Below are positions 1-6,018 of a DNA stretch of 22,740 bases, piece by piece. Position 1 is the stretch's first letter. Every line of letters starts with the position of its first letter. The position numbers were made by a program, and so were the translations under genes. The notes under the pieces were generated by a model, which saw nothing but the letters and a program-made list of their open reading frames with translations, had not been told where the DNA came from and made no database searches. Location of the stretch: contig CAJUSZ010000035.1 of assembly GCA_910589425.1 (NCBI GenBank), positions 1 to 22,740 of the forward strand. Direction: 5' to 3'. The stretch comes from an uncultured Muribaculaceae bacterium. GTDB taxonomy: Bacteria > Bacteroidota > Bacteroidia > Bacteroidales > Muribaculaceae.

Positions 1-15
1 CAAGTGAACATGAAA

Positions 16-45
16 GAGGTGAACACCTCAATTAGTGTTCACCTC
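16..45. terminator. Perfect 11-bp hairpin, possible terminator
   Basis: GAGGTGAACAC at 16-26 and its exact reverse complement at 35-45 enclose an 8-nt loop. On the minus strand the stem begins directly after a TAG stop (46-48) and is followed by a short T run. On the plus strand a T5 run follows about 8 nt later. A transcription terminator fits best, but an operator or an element end cannot be excluded. Confidence 0.45.
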
Positions 46-135
46 CTACTCGATTTTTACCATACTATCCAATCGGCGCAAAATATTGAATCCGTGGGTG
101 TGCAAGAAGGTGGTAATGATTCCGAAGCCACTATT
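46..135 (-). pseudogene. Possible 3' remnant of a minus-strand gene
   Basis: The minus strand carries a 29-codon open stretch without its own start codon, ending in TAG immediately before the hairpin at 16-45. The translated end (…LHTHGFNILRRLDSMVKIE) looks protein-like. The stop-plus-hairpin arrangement suggests the tail of a gene whose 5' part is missing. The stretch is short enough to be chance, and I do not recognise the family. Confidence 0.2.
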
Positions 136-414
136 TCATCTGAGGCATTCCGCATCAGGGGTTGTTTTTATTTGGGCACAAAGGGTTAGATAGTTTTTAG
201 CGCAAGAGGTCAAACAATCTTGGCTTCAGAGGTCATCCGTGCTTGGGTTTCCCACGTGTTTTGCACACTATTTTTTATAGAACTATACCAAGGGAAACGC
301 ACAATCAAGAGAGTAATACAACTCGTCTCCATTTAATTGCACCCAACGAAACCAAGCGTTGTGCTGCCGCCTCAGTTAAATCTGTTGAAAATCAGATGAA
401 ATTCCGGGAGGCAT
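136..414. other. Intergenic region, no supported gene
   Basis: The short open frames here have no ribosome-binding context, start-site promoter or recognisable protein character. I see no repeat or RNA structure comparable to those further right. It is probably the left chromosomal flank of the defence cassette, or decayed older insertions. Confidence 0.4.
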
Positions 415-445
415 TTTGTTGTTTGGAATAAAAGCGTTAAATTTG
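415..445 (+). promoter_or_regulatory. Bacteroidetes promoter upstream of the Abi gene
   Basis: TTTG at 415-418, a 19-bp spacer and TAAATTTG at 438-445 match the Bacteroidetes -33/-7 consensus. Transcription would start near 448, giving a leader of about 60 nt before the ATG at 508. The promoter lies just outside the left copy of the cassette repeat. It may therefore originally have served the gene now at 6824, which has no comparable promoter of its own. Confidence 0.7.
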
Positions 446-455
446 CAGCAACATA

Positions 456-500
456 CTTACCCCGCTTCCCGTAAGAACAGCGCGCTCAGGGTAAGTTTTT
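456..500 (+). promoter_or_regulatory. Terminator/anti-terminator-like leader hairpins
   Basis: In the leader of the Abi gene, CTTACCC (456-462) can pair with GGGTAAG (489-495), followed by T5, C, T6 up to the start codon: a terminator-like structure. The same CTTAC can instead pair with GTAAG at 471-475. The two pairings are mutually exclusive, the arrangement expected of an attenuator. The left arm lies mostly outside the repeat, so the copy at 6774 cannot form it as well. Confidence 0.4.
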
Positions 501-516
501 CTTTTTTATGACACTT
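461..516 (+). repeat. Left cassette repeat (copy A)
   Basis: Forty bases (461-500) are identical to 6774-6813. After T-run length differences, similarity resumes through the start codon and the next six bases (ATG, A or G, CACTT). The copy contains the palindrome AGCGCGCT at 479-486, flanked by imperfect inverted arms. The pair brackets about 6.3 kb of defence genes and behaves like attL/attR or a recombination-generated duplication. Confidence 0.85.
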
Positions 517-1398
517 CCAACTTATAATCAACCTCAGATTTCAGTATCTGAACAAATACGGCTCCTTAAATCGGAAGGTCTTGAATTTTCCGATGAAAAC
601 AGGGCACAACACATTCTTGAAAACATCAGCCTTTTCAGAATGAAGAGTTACCTGATGCCATTCAGAAAGTCCGGATCTCGCACCTTCAAACCGGGAGCTA
701 ATTTTGATGATGCGTACTCACTGTATAAATTTGACTCCGAACTGAGAAAGATGATTTGCTCTGAAATGGAGAAAATCGAAATTTCAATCCGTACACAGCT
801 GTCCTTGATAATGGGAGATGAGGCGGGTATATATTGGTTTGAAGACGGATCAAATTTTAGAGATGCCAATCGCCATGCCGGACTCCTCGCAAATTTGGAG
901 GCAGAATTACGCCGCAGTGACGATGATGCTATTGTGGATTTTCAGCATAGATATTCAAATGCCTTTCCTCCGAGTTGGATGACATTTGAGGTAAGTTCAT
1001 TCGGCACCTTATCCATGATGTACCGTTGGCTCAATGCGGGTCACGCACGCAGAAAGGTGGCACGGTTTTATGGTTTGACAGATACTGTGATGGAGTCGTG
1101 GCTACACTCAATCGTGTATGTACGCAACATTTGCGCACATCATAGTCGATTATGGAACCGTCGGTTGAGTATTAACGCGCTTGTTCCCCGTCGCACACAT
1201 TTGCCATTCATAAATATTCCGGCAGATACAAAGCGCGTGTACTACATCATGTCAATCCTGCTCTATTTCCTTCAAGCTGTCAATCCTCAGAACACGTTTG
1301 CTGCACGTTTCAAGTTGCTGCTGCCAAAATATCCAAATGTCGATGTATCAGCGATGGGATTTCCATGTGACTGGCAGGATGAGGTACTTTGGCAATAG
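508..1398 (+). CDS. Abi_2 family (AbiD/AbiF-type) HEPN abortive-infection protein
   Basis: The 296-residue product matches the Abi_2 family: the N-terminal block with SEQIRLLKSEGL, the ISLFRMKSYLMPF segment, and the C-terminal YVRNICAHHSRLWNR motif. The RNxxxH element (R206, N207, H211) is the HEPN RNase signature of this family. Such proteins act in the cytoplasm and are thought to cleave RNA when phage infection is sensed, stopping growth; AbiF-like HEPN proteins have been linked to the ancestry of Cas13. The length is normal and the motif intact, so it looks functional. The start at 508 is set by the repeat-borne leader, whose T-rich stretch runs straight into ATG. It is convergent with the retron, 42 bp from the RT stop. 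The assignment to AbiD or AbiF within Abi_2 is not resolved. Confidence 0.85.
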   Translation: MTLPTYNQPQISVSEQIRLLKSEGLEFSDENRAQHILENISLFRMKSYLMPFRKSGSRTFKPGANFDDAYSLYKFDSELRKMICSEMEKIEISIRTQLSLIMGDEAGIYWFEDGSNFRDANRHAGLLANLEAELRRSDDDAIVDFQHRYSNAFPPSWMTFEVSSFGTLSMMYRWLNAGHARRKVARFYGLTDTVMESWLHSIVYVRNICAHHSRLWNRRLSINALVPRRTHLPFINIPADTKRVYYIMSILLYFLQAVNPQNTFAARFKLLLPKYPNVDVSAMGFPCDWQDEVLWQ

Positions 1399-1440
1399 CC
1401 CGTCATATAAGACAATAGCATAGTTATTTAGCATAACAGC

Positions 1441-2277
1441 TTATGCTTTGGCTATGCGCCCAAGATAGGCATCAACACCTTTAAAACTTTTACCAACGGT
1501 GTCTTCTCGTTTCAAACGAGCTCGAATTTTATTATATTCCCGTTGATGAGTCAGGCTATTGTTATGAACGACAACACCGGTGACCACAGGATGTTTAGTC
1601 TTATAAAAAGTTTTCTTGTGACTTATTTGAAAACCTCCATCCTTCAAAATCTGCATGAATTGAGGAATTAAATTTTTGAAATCAGAAGGTGACGATAATG
1701 TCATATCATCAACGTAAATTGTAAATTTAATATCATTTACTTTTGCTAGGTTGGATATCCTTATCCCAGTTGGCCAAAATACAAGATTGGCTAATAGGGT
1801 TGATGTGGGTACGCCTTGTGGAATTTCACCGTTTCTTGTGGATAGTTTAGTTAGTATGTGAGCCACATCCGCAGAGAAGCCTAAATTCACTAAGGCGTTA
1901 TAAACTTGTTTGTGCGAGATTGAGGGAAAGAAAGACTTGAGGTCGGTTGTAAAAATATATTTATTGCCCTGATGATATCGTGCGTTGAGGATATTGTTTT
2001 TACCCTTAACTCCTCCAAAGATGAACTCTGGCAGCTCTATCTTTGATAAAAGAAATTTGTAAATGCGTGTTTGAAGACTTTTCAAGTCTCCTTTTGATGA
2101 GTTGATTTCTCGTTTTTGAATTACTCCATTTGCATCACACTTCGGGTGTCCATGGAGTTTATCCATTTTCACTTTTTCAAATGAGTAGTAAAACTCATCT
2201 AAGTGAGATAGAATGTAGTCCAATCTATCTGAATCAACTTTGAGTATGTATAAAAGGTGTCGTTTTGACTTTATCAT
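1441..2277 (-). CDS. Retron reverse transcriptase
   Basis: The 278-residue protein has the diagnostic retron RT features in order: NAxxH (N98-A-R-Y-H102), motif A with the first catalytic Asp (TDLKSFFPSI, D112), PQGVPTS (153-159), the active-site YVDD (188-191), and the VTG element (232-234). The thumb region follows to the C-terminus. All catalytic residues are present. Retron RTs reverse-transcribe the msd part of a cognate ncRNA into msDNA that stays joined to the RNA through a branching guanosine. The RT, RNA and a partner protein together form an anti-phage unit. The gene starts 9 nt after the stop of the 80-aa ORF, so the two are very likely cotranscribed from the promoter at 2878-2908. 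It is slightly shorter than many retron RTs but appears complete. Confidence 0.9.
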   Translation of the reverse strand: MIKSKRHLLYILKVDSDRLDYILSHLDEFYYSFEKVKMDKLHGHPKCDANGVIQKREINSSKGDLKSLQTRIYKFLLSKIELPEFIFGGVKGKNNILNARYHQGNKYIFTTDLKSFFPSISHKQVYNALVNLGFSADVAHILTKLSTRNGEIPQGVPTSTLLANLVFWPTGIRISNLAKVNDIKFTIYVDDMTLSSPSDFKNLIPQFMQILKDGGFQISHKKTFYKTKHPVVTGVVVHNNSLTHQREYNKIRARLKREDTVGKSFKGVDAYLGRIAKA

Positions 2278-2286
2278 AAAAAGAAA

Positions 2287-2529
2287 TTAGAGAGCAGATT
2301 GACTGAGCCATTCCCAAAGCATTATAGCGTAAGGTTTAACGAAATCATAAGCGGTTTTCGCCATTGCAAAGATCTTATAAAGATTCTTTCCAACCGATGC
2401 GACGGCTTCCAGCAGTTTAGCCACTGATTTCACTTTGGAAGTTCTCTGGTTAATCGCGGAGGAACAATGGAGGGACTTTGAGTTTGCCTTCATCCCTCTT
2501 TTTGAAGGCTTCTTTTTTTTCATATGCAT
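2287..2529 (-). CDS. Retron-linked 80-aa basic/hydrophobic protein, candidate effector
   Basis: The 80-residue product lies between the candidate retron RNA and the RT. Its first third is strongly basic (KKKK and scattered K/R). The remainder is hydrophobic to amphipathic and helical-looking, ending in a Trp-containing segment (AYDFVKPYAIMLWEWLSQ). That pattern could bind nucleic acid or msDNA at the N-terminus and a membrane at the C-terminus. Known retrons carry a toxic effector beside the RT, some of them small membrane proteins, so a guilt-by-association effector role is reasonable but is inference. ATG codons at 2529 and 2523 (M1 and M3) are both possible starts. I do not recognise a family. 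Confidence 0.65.
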   Translation of the reverse strand: MHMKKKKPSKRGMKANSKSLHCSSAINQRTSKVKSVAKLLEAVASVGKNLYKIFAMAKTAYDFVKPYAIMLWEWLSQSAL

Positions 2530-2536
2530 ACAATTA

Positions 2537-2566
2537 ATTTTAGCGTGACAATATCGTCACGTGCCA
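2537..2566 (-). promoter_or_regulatory. Hairpin and a2-complementary sequence before the small retron ORF
   Basis: On the minus strand CGTGAC and GTCACG (2544-2561) form a 6-bp hairpin with a 6-nt loop. GCTAAAAT (2544-2537) follows immediately, then an A/T-rich stretch leading into the ATG at 2529. GCTAAAAT is complementary to eight bases of the retron a2 arm (2587-2594), so this region can form a structure competing with a1/a2 pairing. The 10-mer TCACGTGCCA at 2557-2566 is repeated at 2631-2640. Confidence 0.45.
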
Positions 2567-2586
2567 AAACCGACATTTGCCATGAT

Positions 2587-2837
2587 GCTAAAATATAACT
2601 ATAAGCATTGTCTCCATTGCTCTCTAAATTTCACGTGCCATAAAATAGATGGCGATAATTCTGATGAGACATAATTTATGCAGAAATCCAATATAACACG
2701 GTCTCTAAACACTCAAACATAAGTTGAATAAGTGGATAGAGGCTGAAAGGATAAAACGGCACAGAATGTTCTTGTCTCCCCAGAGGTCCCTGGATGGGTG
2801 TGAATTTAATCACTTCAATGAGTAGTTACATTTTAGC
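2587..2837 (-). ncRNA. Candidate retron msr-msd RNA
   Basis: About 40 nt downstream of a minus-strand promoter, GCTAAAATGTAACTA (2837-2823) can pair along all 15 positions, with one G-U, with TAGTTATATTTTAGC (2601-2587). This is the expected a1/a2 closing stem of a retron RNA. The roughly 220 nt enclosed contain no ORF but have local hairpins: CCAGA/TCTGG-type at 2780-2793, a CACT…AGTG stem-loop around 2710-2735, and GCCAT/ATGGC at 2637-2653. Its position just upstream of the operon encoding the RT is right for a retron. I could not confidently place the branching guanosine or the msr/msd boundary, because no AGC follows a1 directly. Confidence 0.6.
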
Positions 2838-2877
2838 CAAGAAGCCTTCTCAGTATTTCAATGTACTAATACAAAGG

Positions 2878-2908
2878 CAAAATTACAAATTTTTATTTAA
2901 CTCACAAA
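2878..2908 (-). promoter_or_regulatory. Retron promoter
   Basis: Read on the minus strand, TTTG (2908-2905), a 19-bp spacer and TAATTTTG (2885-2878) match the Bacteroidetes consensus. Transcription would begin near 2875 and run through the candidate retron RNA, the 80-aa ORF and the RT. The 2909-3014 stretch between it and the insertion sequence holds nothing I can identify. Confidence 0.7.
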
Positions 2909-3014
2909 ATACTGGTTAATCTTATTCAGACGAGCACAACAAAACACCTCCGTGAACGATACGGTTAATTGATAAGCATTTCGAGAGGCCATAATAGCTC
3001 TGAAGCATTAGCAA

Positions 3015-3041
3015 GTTTAATTTTTACGGTGTAGATTCCAA
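3015..3041 (+). repeat. Direct repeat at left side of the IS
   Basis: GTTTAATTTTTACGGT at 3015-3030 recurs exactly at 4216-4231 in the same orientation. After a variable 6-7 nt, TCCAAA follows in both copies. The following TGTAGATTC resembles the start of the terminal repeat of classical IS30 as I remember it, so the insertion-sequence end may be near 3030. Confidence 0.6.
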
Positions 3042-3175
3042 ATCGAAGTGCAAAAATAGAGGAGGGATTTACGATATCAAACCATACCTCTCTTCTTCTG
3101 GAGGGGGATGCCCGAGCGGCGGGGGCGGCCTAAACCGCCACCAAGAGCGGAAAGGAAAGAAATAACTGGCAAAAC

Positions 3176-3197
3176 AAAAAAGGAGACCGAAGTCTCC
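3176..3197 (-). terminator. Strong intrinsic terminator, minus strand
   Basis: On the minus strand GGAGAC, a TTCG tetraloop and GTCTCC are followed by six T residues (3181-3176). This is a textbook intrinsic terminator stopping leftward transcription just inside the insertion sequence, before it would reach the retron region. On the plus strand the same hairpin lies upstream of the transposase start with no T run. Confidence 0.85.
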
Positions 3198-3224
3198 CGG
3201 AGATTAACTAATTTTGTTTTGTCT

Positions 3225-4208
3225 ATGAACTATCATCAATTAACCTCGGAACAAAGGTCGCAAATTTTTGCCTTACTGCAAAGAAACACCCCGATAAAAG
3301 AGATAGCCCGTATAGTGGGGTGCAGCGAGTCGACCGTAAGACGGGAGCTTAAAAGGAACTCCACGGAAAAAGGCAACTATCTGTGGGACAAGGCGCACGC
3401 AAAGGCAATGGCCCGGCGCGGACGCACCACATCCAACAGGAAGCTGGATGATATACTTGAGTGGAGAATAAAAGAATTAATCAGGGAAGACTGGTCTCCT
3501 GAAGAGATAAGGGGCGTATTGGCCAAAGAAAACATCTCCGTCTCAACACAGACGATCTACAACATAATCAACGCCGACACCACGGGCGAGCTTATAAAAC
3601 ATCGGAGGCACCCAAACTTCAAACGTAGGAAAAAAGGAGATCGCAGGCCGACAAAAGCCACCAATATTCCTGATCGCACCAGCATCCATGACCGGCCGCA
3701 GGAAGCCGACGGCACCCGTTTCGGAGACTGGGAGATGGATCTGATCGTTGATTCATGCGGACATGCCATACTCGTTCTTCTGGACCGGCTTACGGGCTTC
3801 GTGATGCTGGAGAGGCTCAAACATGGCAAGAAGGCAAAACCTTTGGCCAAAGTCGTGATACGCCAGCTTTTCGGCTATCGTAAATACTTGAGGACCATTA
3901 CGACTGACAATGGCAGCGAGTTCGCTGCTCACCTTGACATCACCGCTGGGCTCAGAGTGAAGGGCATGCCGGATGTAAAGGTATACTTCGCGGACAGTTA
4001 CTGTTCATGGCAGAAGGGTGCCGTTGAAAATGTCAACAAGCTCATAAGGCAATATATCCCCAAGAAATCCAACTTTAATGACTTCTCTGATGAATATATA
4101 AGAAATGTCGGTCGGAAATTAAACCTCAGACCTCGAAAAAGACTCGGGTTTTCAACTCCAAAAGAGGAGTTCTTCAAAAATATCGCTAAATTTGCACTTG
4201 CCAGTTGA
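3225..4208 (+). CDS. IS30-family transposase
   Basis: From ATG 3225 the product has 327 residues beginning MNYHQLTSEQRSQI, the usual start of Bacteroidetes IS30 transposases. It has an N-terminal helix-turn-helix (IKEIARIVGCSESTVRREL) and a DDE core: GDWEMDLI (D172), TTDNGSEF (D228) and GAVENVNKLIRQYIPK (E268). The second Asp and the Glu are 39 residues apart, a little wider than the 33 of classical IS30. The frame stays open upstream to 3108, but the extra 39 residues are Arg/Pro-rich and cross the hairpin at 3176-3197, so I prefer 3225. A TAATTTTG at 3209-3216 could drive a nearly leaderless mRNA. The catalytic triad is intact, so the element may be active. Confidence 0.92.
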   Translation: MNYHQLTSEQRSQIFALLQRNTPIKEIARIVGCSESTVRRELKRNSTEKGNYLWDKAHAKAMARRGRTTSNRKLDDILEWRIKELIREDWSPEEIRGVLAKENISVSTQTIYNIINADTTGELIKHRRHPNFKRRKKGDRRPTKATNIPDRTSIHDRPQEADGTRFGDWEMDLIVDSCGHAILVLLDRLTGFVMLERLKHGKKAKPLAKVVIRQLFGYRKYLRTITTDNGSEFAAHLDITAGLRVKGMPDVKVYFADSYCSWQKGAVENVNKLIRQYIPKKSNFNDFSDEYIRNVGRKLNLRPRKRLGFSTPKEEFFKNIAKFALAS

Positions 4209-4215
4209 ACCTGCC

Positions 4216-4244
4216 GTTTAATTTTTACGGTATATGAGTCCAAA
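4216..4244 (+). repeat. Direct repeat at right side of the IS
   Basis: This is the second copy of GTTTAATTTTTACGGT, beginning 8 nt after the transposase stop, with the TCCAAA block further on. Its first part also forms a short internal palindrome (CCGT…ACGG, 4214-4230). Ends in direct rather than inverted orientation are unexpected for an IS30 element. Confidence 0.6.
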
Positions 4245-4265
4245 GGATTTTTAACAGGTTGGCTA

Positions 4266-4296
4266 TTTGAAGATTGGTGGTTATTGACTAACTTTG
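4266..4296 (+). promoter_or_regulatory. Promoter of the 4300-4472 RNA unit
   Basis: TTTG (4266-4269), a 19-bp spacer and TAACTTTG (4289-4296) match the consensus. The predicted start, near 4299-4300, coincides with the foot of a 6-bp hairpin. No ORF follows before a strong terminator, so the transcript is probably a small RNA. Confidence 0.7.
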
Positions 4297-4299
4297 CAT

Positions 4300-4472
4300 T
4301 ACCGAATTAGTATTTCGGTGAAGAACATTGAAGTAGCGGAATGAGCTATCCGTGAGTCGCTCAAAAGCAGCTTTGCTCAACCGTATGATTTTCAGCATAG
4401 TTAGCACCTTATAATCCCGAAATCTCCGGGGTCACCAAGAATCAGGGACAATCGAATAGGTTGTCCTTTTTT
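4300..4472 (+). ncRNA. Orphan small RNA candidate
   Basis: A promoter and an intrinsic terminator delimit about 170 nt with no plausible ORF. It opens with ACCGAA/TTCGGT (4301-4319), has several short stems in the middle (TAGC/GCTA, AGCA/TGCT around 4336-4374), then ATCCCG/CGGGGT (4414-4432), then the terminator. It lies between the insertion sequence and the RloA/RloB operon inside the defence cassette. It could be a guide, antitoxin-like or regulatory RNA, or a remnant of an element removed by the insertion. I recognise no RNA family. Confidence 0.55.
4446..4472 (+). terminator. Intrinsic terminator of the small RNA unit
   Basis: GGACAA (4446-4451), a 9-nt loop and TTGTCC (4461-4466) are followed directly by six T residues. 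This marks the 3' end of the transcript starting near 4300. The 4473-4616 stretch that follows holds no gene, only a weak TGACA/TGTCA inverted repeat (4527-4544). Confidence 0.85.
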
Positions 4473-4616
4473 GGTATGTCCGACACAGCGGGTCGTTGCA
4501 TATCCGCCTCGTTTCGCGGTGCAAAATGACAATATAGAATGTCAGCGTAATTCATTTCGATGATATGGCTAATATATGAGTTGAATATCAATAAAGTATT
4601 AAAAATGAATTAATCT

Positions 4617-4645
4617 GACAAATATTGTTTATTGATTTATTTGTC
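4617..4645 (+). promoter_or_regulatory. Palindromic operator candidate over the rloAB promoter
   Basis: GACAAATA (4617-4624) and TATTTGTC (4638-4645) are perfect inverted 8-mers 13 bp apart. They flank the -33 element (4625-4627), and the right arm ends 1 bp before the -7 element. A dimeric repressor bound here would block the promoter. No separate regulator gene is adjacent, so autoregulation by the operon product or a distant factor would be needed. Confidence 0.5.
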
Positions 4646-4654
4646 GTATCTTTG
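4625..4654 (+). promoter_or_regulatory. Promoter of the rloA-rloB operon
   Basis: TTG (4625-4627), a 19-bp spacer and TATCTTTG (4647-4654) match the consensus. The start near 4657 leaves an A-rich leader of about 30 nt before ATG 4687, typical for Bacteroidetes translation initiation. Confidence 0.7.
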
Positions 4655-4686
4655 CGCAGTAATAAACTAAACAATCAACAGTAGCC

Positions 4687-6018
4687 ATGATATTACGAGC
4701 GACTTTTGAAAACATACTCTCGTTCAATCAAGAAACGGAGATAAGTTTTGTTGCAGGAAAGGAAAGTCTACACCCGGAGCATGTAGTGCGTGCCGAGAAA
4801 CGAGATGACATCTCTATTCTGCGTGCGGGAATAGTATATGGTGCAAATGCCGCCGGAAAAAGTAATTTCATCAAAGCTATCCGCTTTCTCCAGTTGCTTG
4901 TTATGGGTAAAGGCCCTTTCACCGCAATGGAAACATTCAAGTCGGGTAAAGGCAGACGCCCATTATCTAAAATTGAGCTTGAAATAAAAATCGGGAAGCG
5001 TTATTTTGCTTATGGCGTGGAATTTGACCTGCGTGGAATAAAAGAGGAGTGGCTATTTGAGATCAACAGCCGAAGTGATCGTAAGATTTATGCCCGAAAA
5101 GTTTCGGATTTCGGCAATGAATTTGACTTTGGCGAGATAATCGGTGATAAGGAAACGCGGATGTTTTTGAAGTTTCTCGGAGAAGGTACTCCTGTAGACC
5201 GTACCTTTATATCAGAGTATGTAAAGCGTAACGGCAAAGGATTGGAAGATGTAAGAGCAGTCAGAAACTGGTTCACCCGCGAATTAAAAATAATCTTTCC
5301 CCATACCCGGTATAAAGGACTGTCAGTCCGTGCGGAACAGGATGCCAATTTTCAGATAGAGACAAAAGAGTTGTTGCAACATTTCAATACAGGAATAACT
5401 GACATCCGACGGATAGCAATCAAATCAAAAGAGGAAACAGGACTCCCCGATGATGTACTCGAATGCATTGAAAAGGATTGCAATCCGGGAGAAAGCGTAA
5501 TGCTTGCTTCCAATGTCGACAGTGATGTTTTCTTCTTTGAGCGCAAAGAGGATGGAATGCTCTCAATTTTCAAGCAGATAGCGGTTCACGGTTCAGGTGA
5601 TATAGAAACCAAATTCGAGATGGATGAGGAATCAGACGGTACTATCCGTCTTCTTGATTTCATTCCGATGCTCATTGACCTAAGGCGCAATCCGGTTGTG
5701 TATCTCATAGATGAACTTGACCGCAGTATGCACCCTATGATGACATACGAAATTATCAAGTCTTTCTTTAGTAATATCAACAGGGATGTGGAGTCTCAGG
5801 TGATTTTCTCAACACATGAGTCAAATCTTCTTGATCTTGAATTGATGCGTGCAGATGAAATCTGGTTTGTGGAGAAAGACTCCGAAGGTGCATCGCACTT
5901 CTCATCGCTGGCTGAATATAAACCTCGGGCAGACGTTCGCAAAGGCTACTTGCAGGGTCGTTATGGTGCTGTGCCATTCTTTGCTGCTCCTGACTCATTA
6001 AACTGGCACGAATCATGA
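4687..6018 (+). CDS. rloA: RloA/AbiLi-type AAA (ABC-like) ATPase of a defence pair
   Basis: The 443-residue protein has Walker A GANAAGKSN (52-60), a signature-like ESDGTIR (315-321), Walker B VVYLIDELD (337-345) and an H-loop STHESN (375-380). Between the ATPase halves lies a long variable region (about 65-310). The C-terminal YLQGRYGAVPFF block is typical of RloA-type proteins. In this family the ATPase acts as sensor and scaffold for a TOPRIM partner; relatives include the AbiL and PARIS (AriA/AriB) anti-phage systems, the latter sensing phage proteins. All nucleotide-binding motifs are intact. The stop overlaps the rloB start in ATGA (6015-6018), so translation is probably coupled. AbiL/RloAB is the closest label given the RloB partner; PARIS-like is the alternative. 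Confidence 0.85.
   Translation: MILRATFENILSFNQETEISFVAGKESLHPEHVVRAEKRDDISILRAGIVYGANAAGKSNFIKAIRFLQLLVMGKGPFTAMETFKSGKGRRPLSKIELEIKIGKRYFAYGVEFDLRGIKEEWLFEINSRSDRKIYARKVSDFGNEFDFGEIIGDKETRMFLKFLGEGTPVDRTFISEYVKRNGKGLEDVRAVRNWFTRELKIIFPHTRYKGLSVRAEQDANFQIETKELLQHFNTGITDIRRIAIKSKEETGLPDDVLECIEKDCNPGESVMLASNVDSDVFFFERKEDGMLSIFKQIAVHGSGDIETKFEMDEESDGTIRLLDFIPMLIDLRRNPVVYLIDELDRSMHPMMTYEIIKSFFSNINRDVESQVIFSTHESNLLDLELMRADEIWFVEKDSEGASHFSSLAEYKPRADVRKGYLQGRYGAVPFFAAPDSLNWHES

Larger units (their letters stand above)
3015..4244 (+). mobile_element. IS30-family insertion sequence (bounds approximate)
   Basis: The segment carries one intact IS30-type transposase gene and is bracketed by the direct repeats described at 3015 and 4216. 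The 1.2-kb size suits the family. I could not find convincing terminal inverted repeats or a 2-3 bp target duplication, so both ends are uncertain by tens of bases. It sits between the retron promoter and the small-RNA unit and disrupts no gene I can recognise. Confidence 0.6.

Noticed and set aside
4..431. Two plus-strand frames of about 60 codons at the left edge
   Set aside because: The first is read through the 16-45 hairpin; neither has protein-like character or a leader.
3108..3224. N-terminal extension of the transposase from ATG 3108
   Set aside because: Arg/Pro-rich, spans a terminator hairpin and a GC-rich stem; family members begin at the MNYHQL equivalent (3225).
4414..4436. tRNA-3'-end-like sequence ending in CACCA, possible tRNA attachment remnant
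   Set aside because: No T-loop consensus or acceptor partner can be fitted; it is better explained as a hairpin of the small RNA unit.
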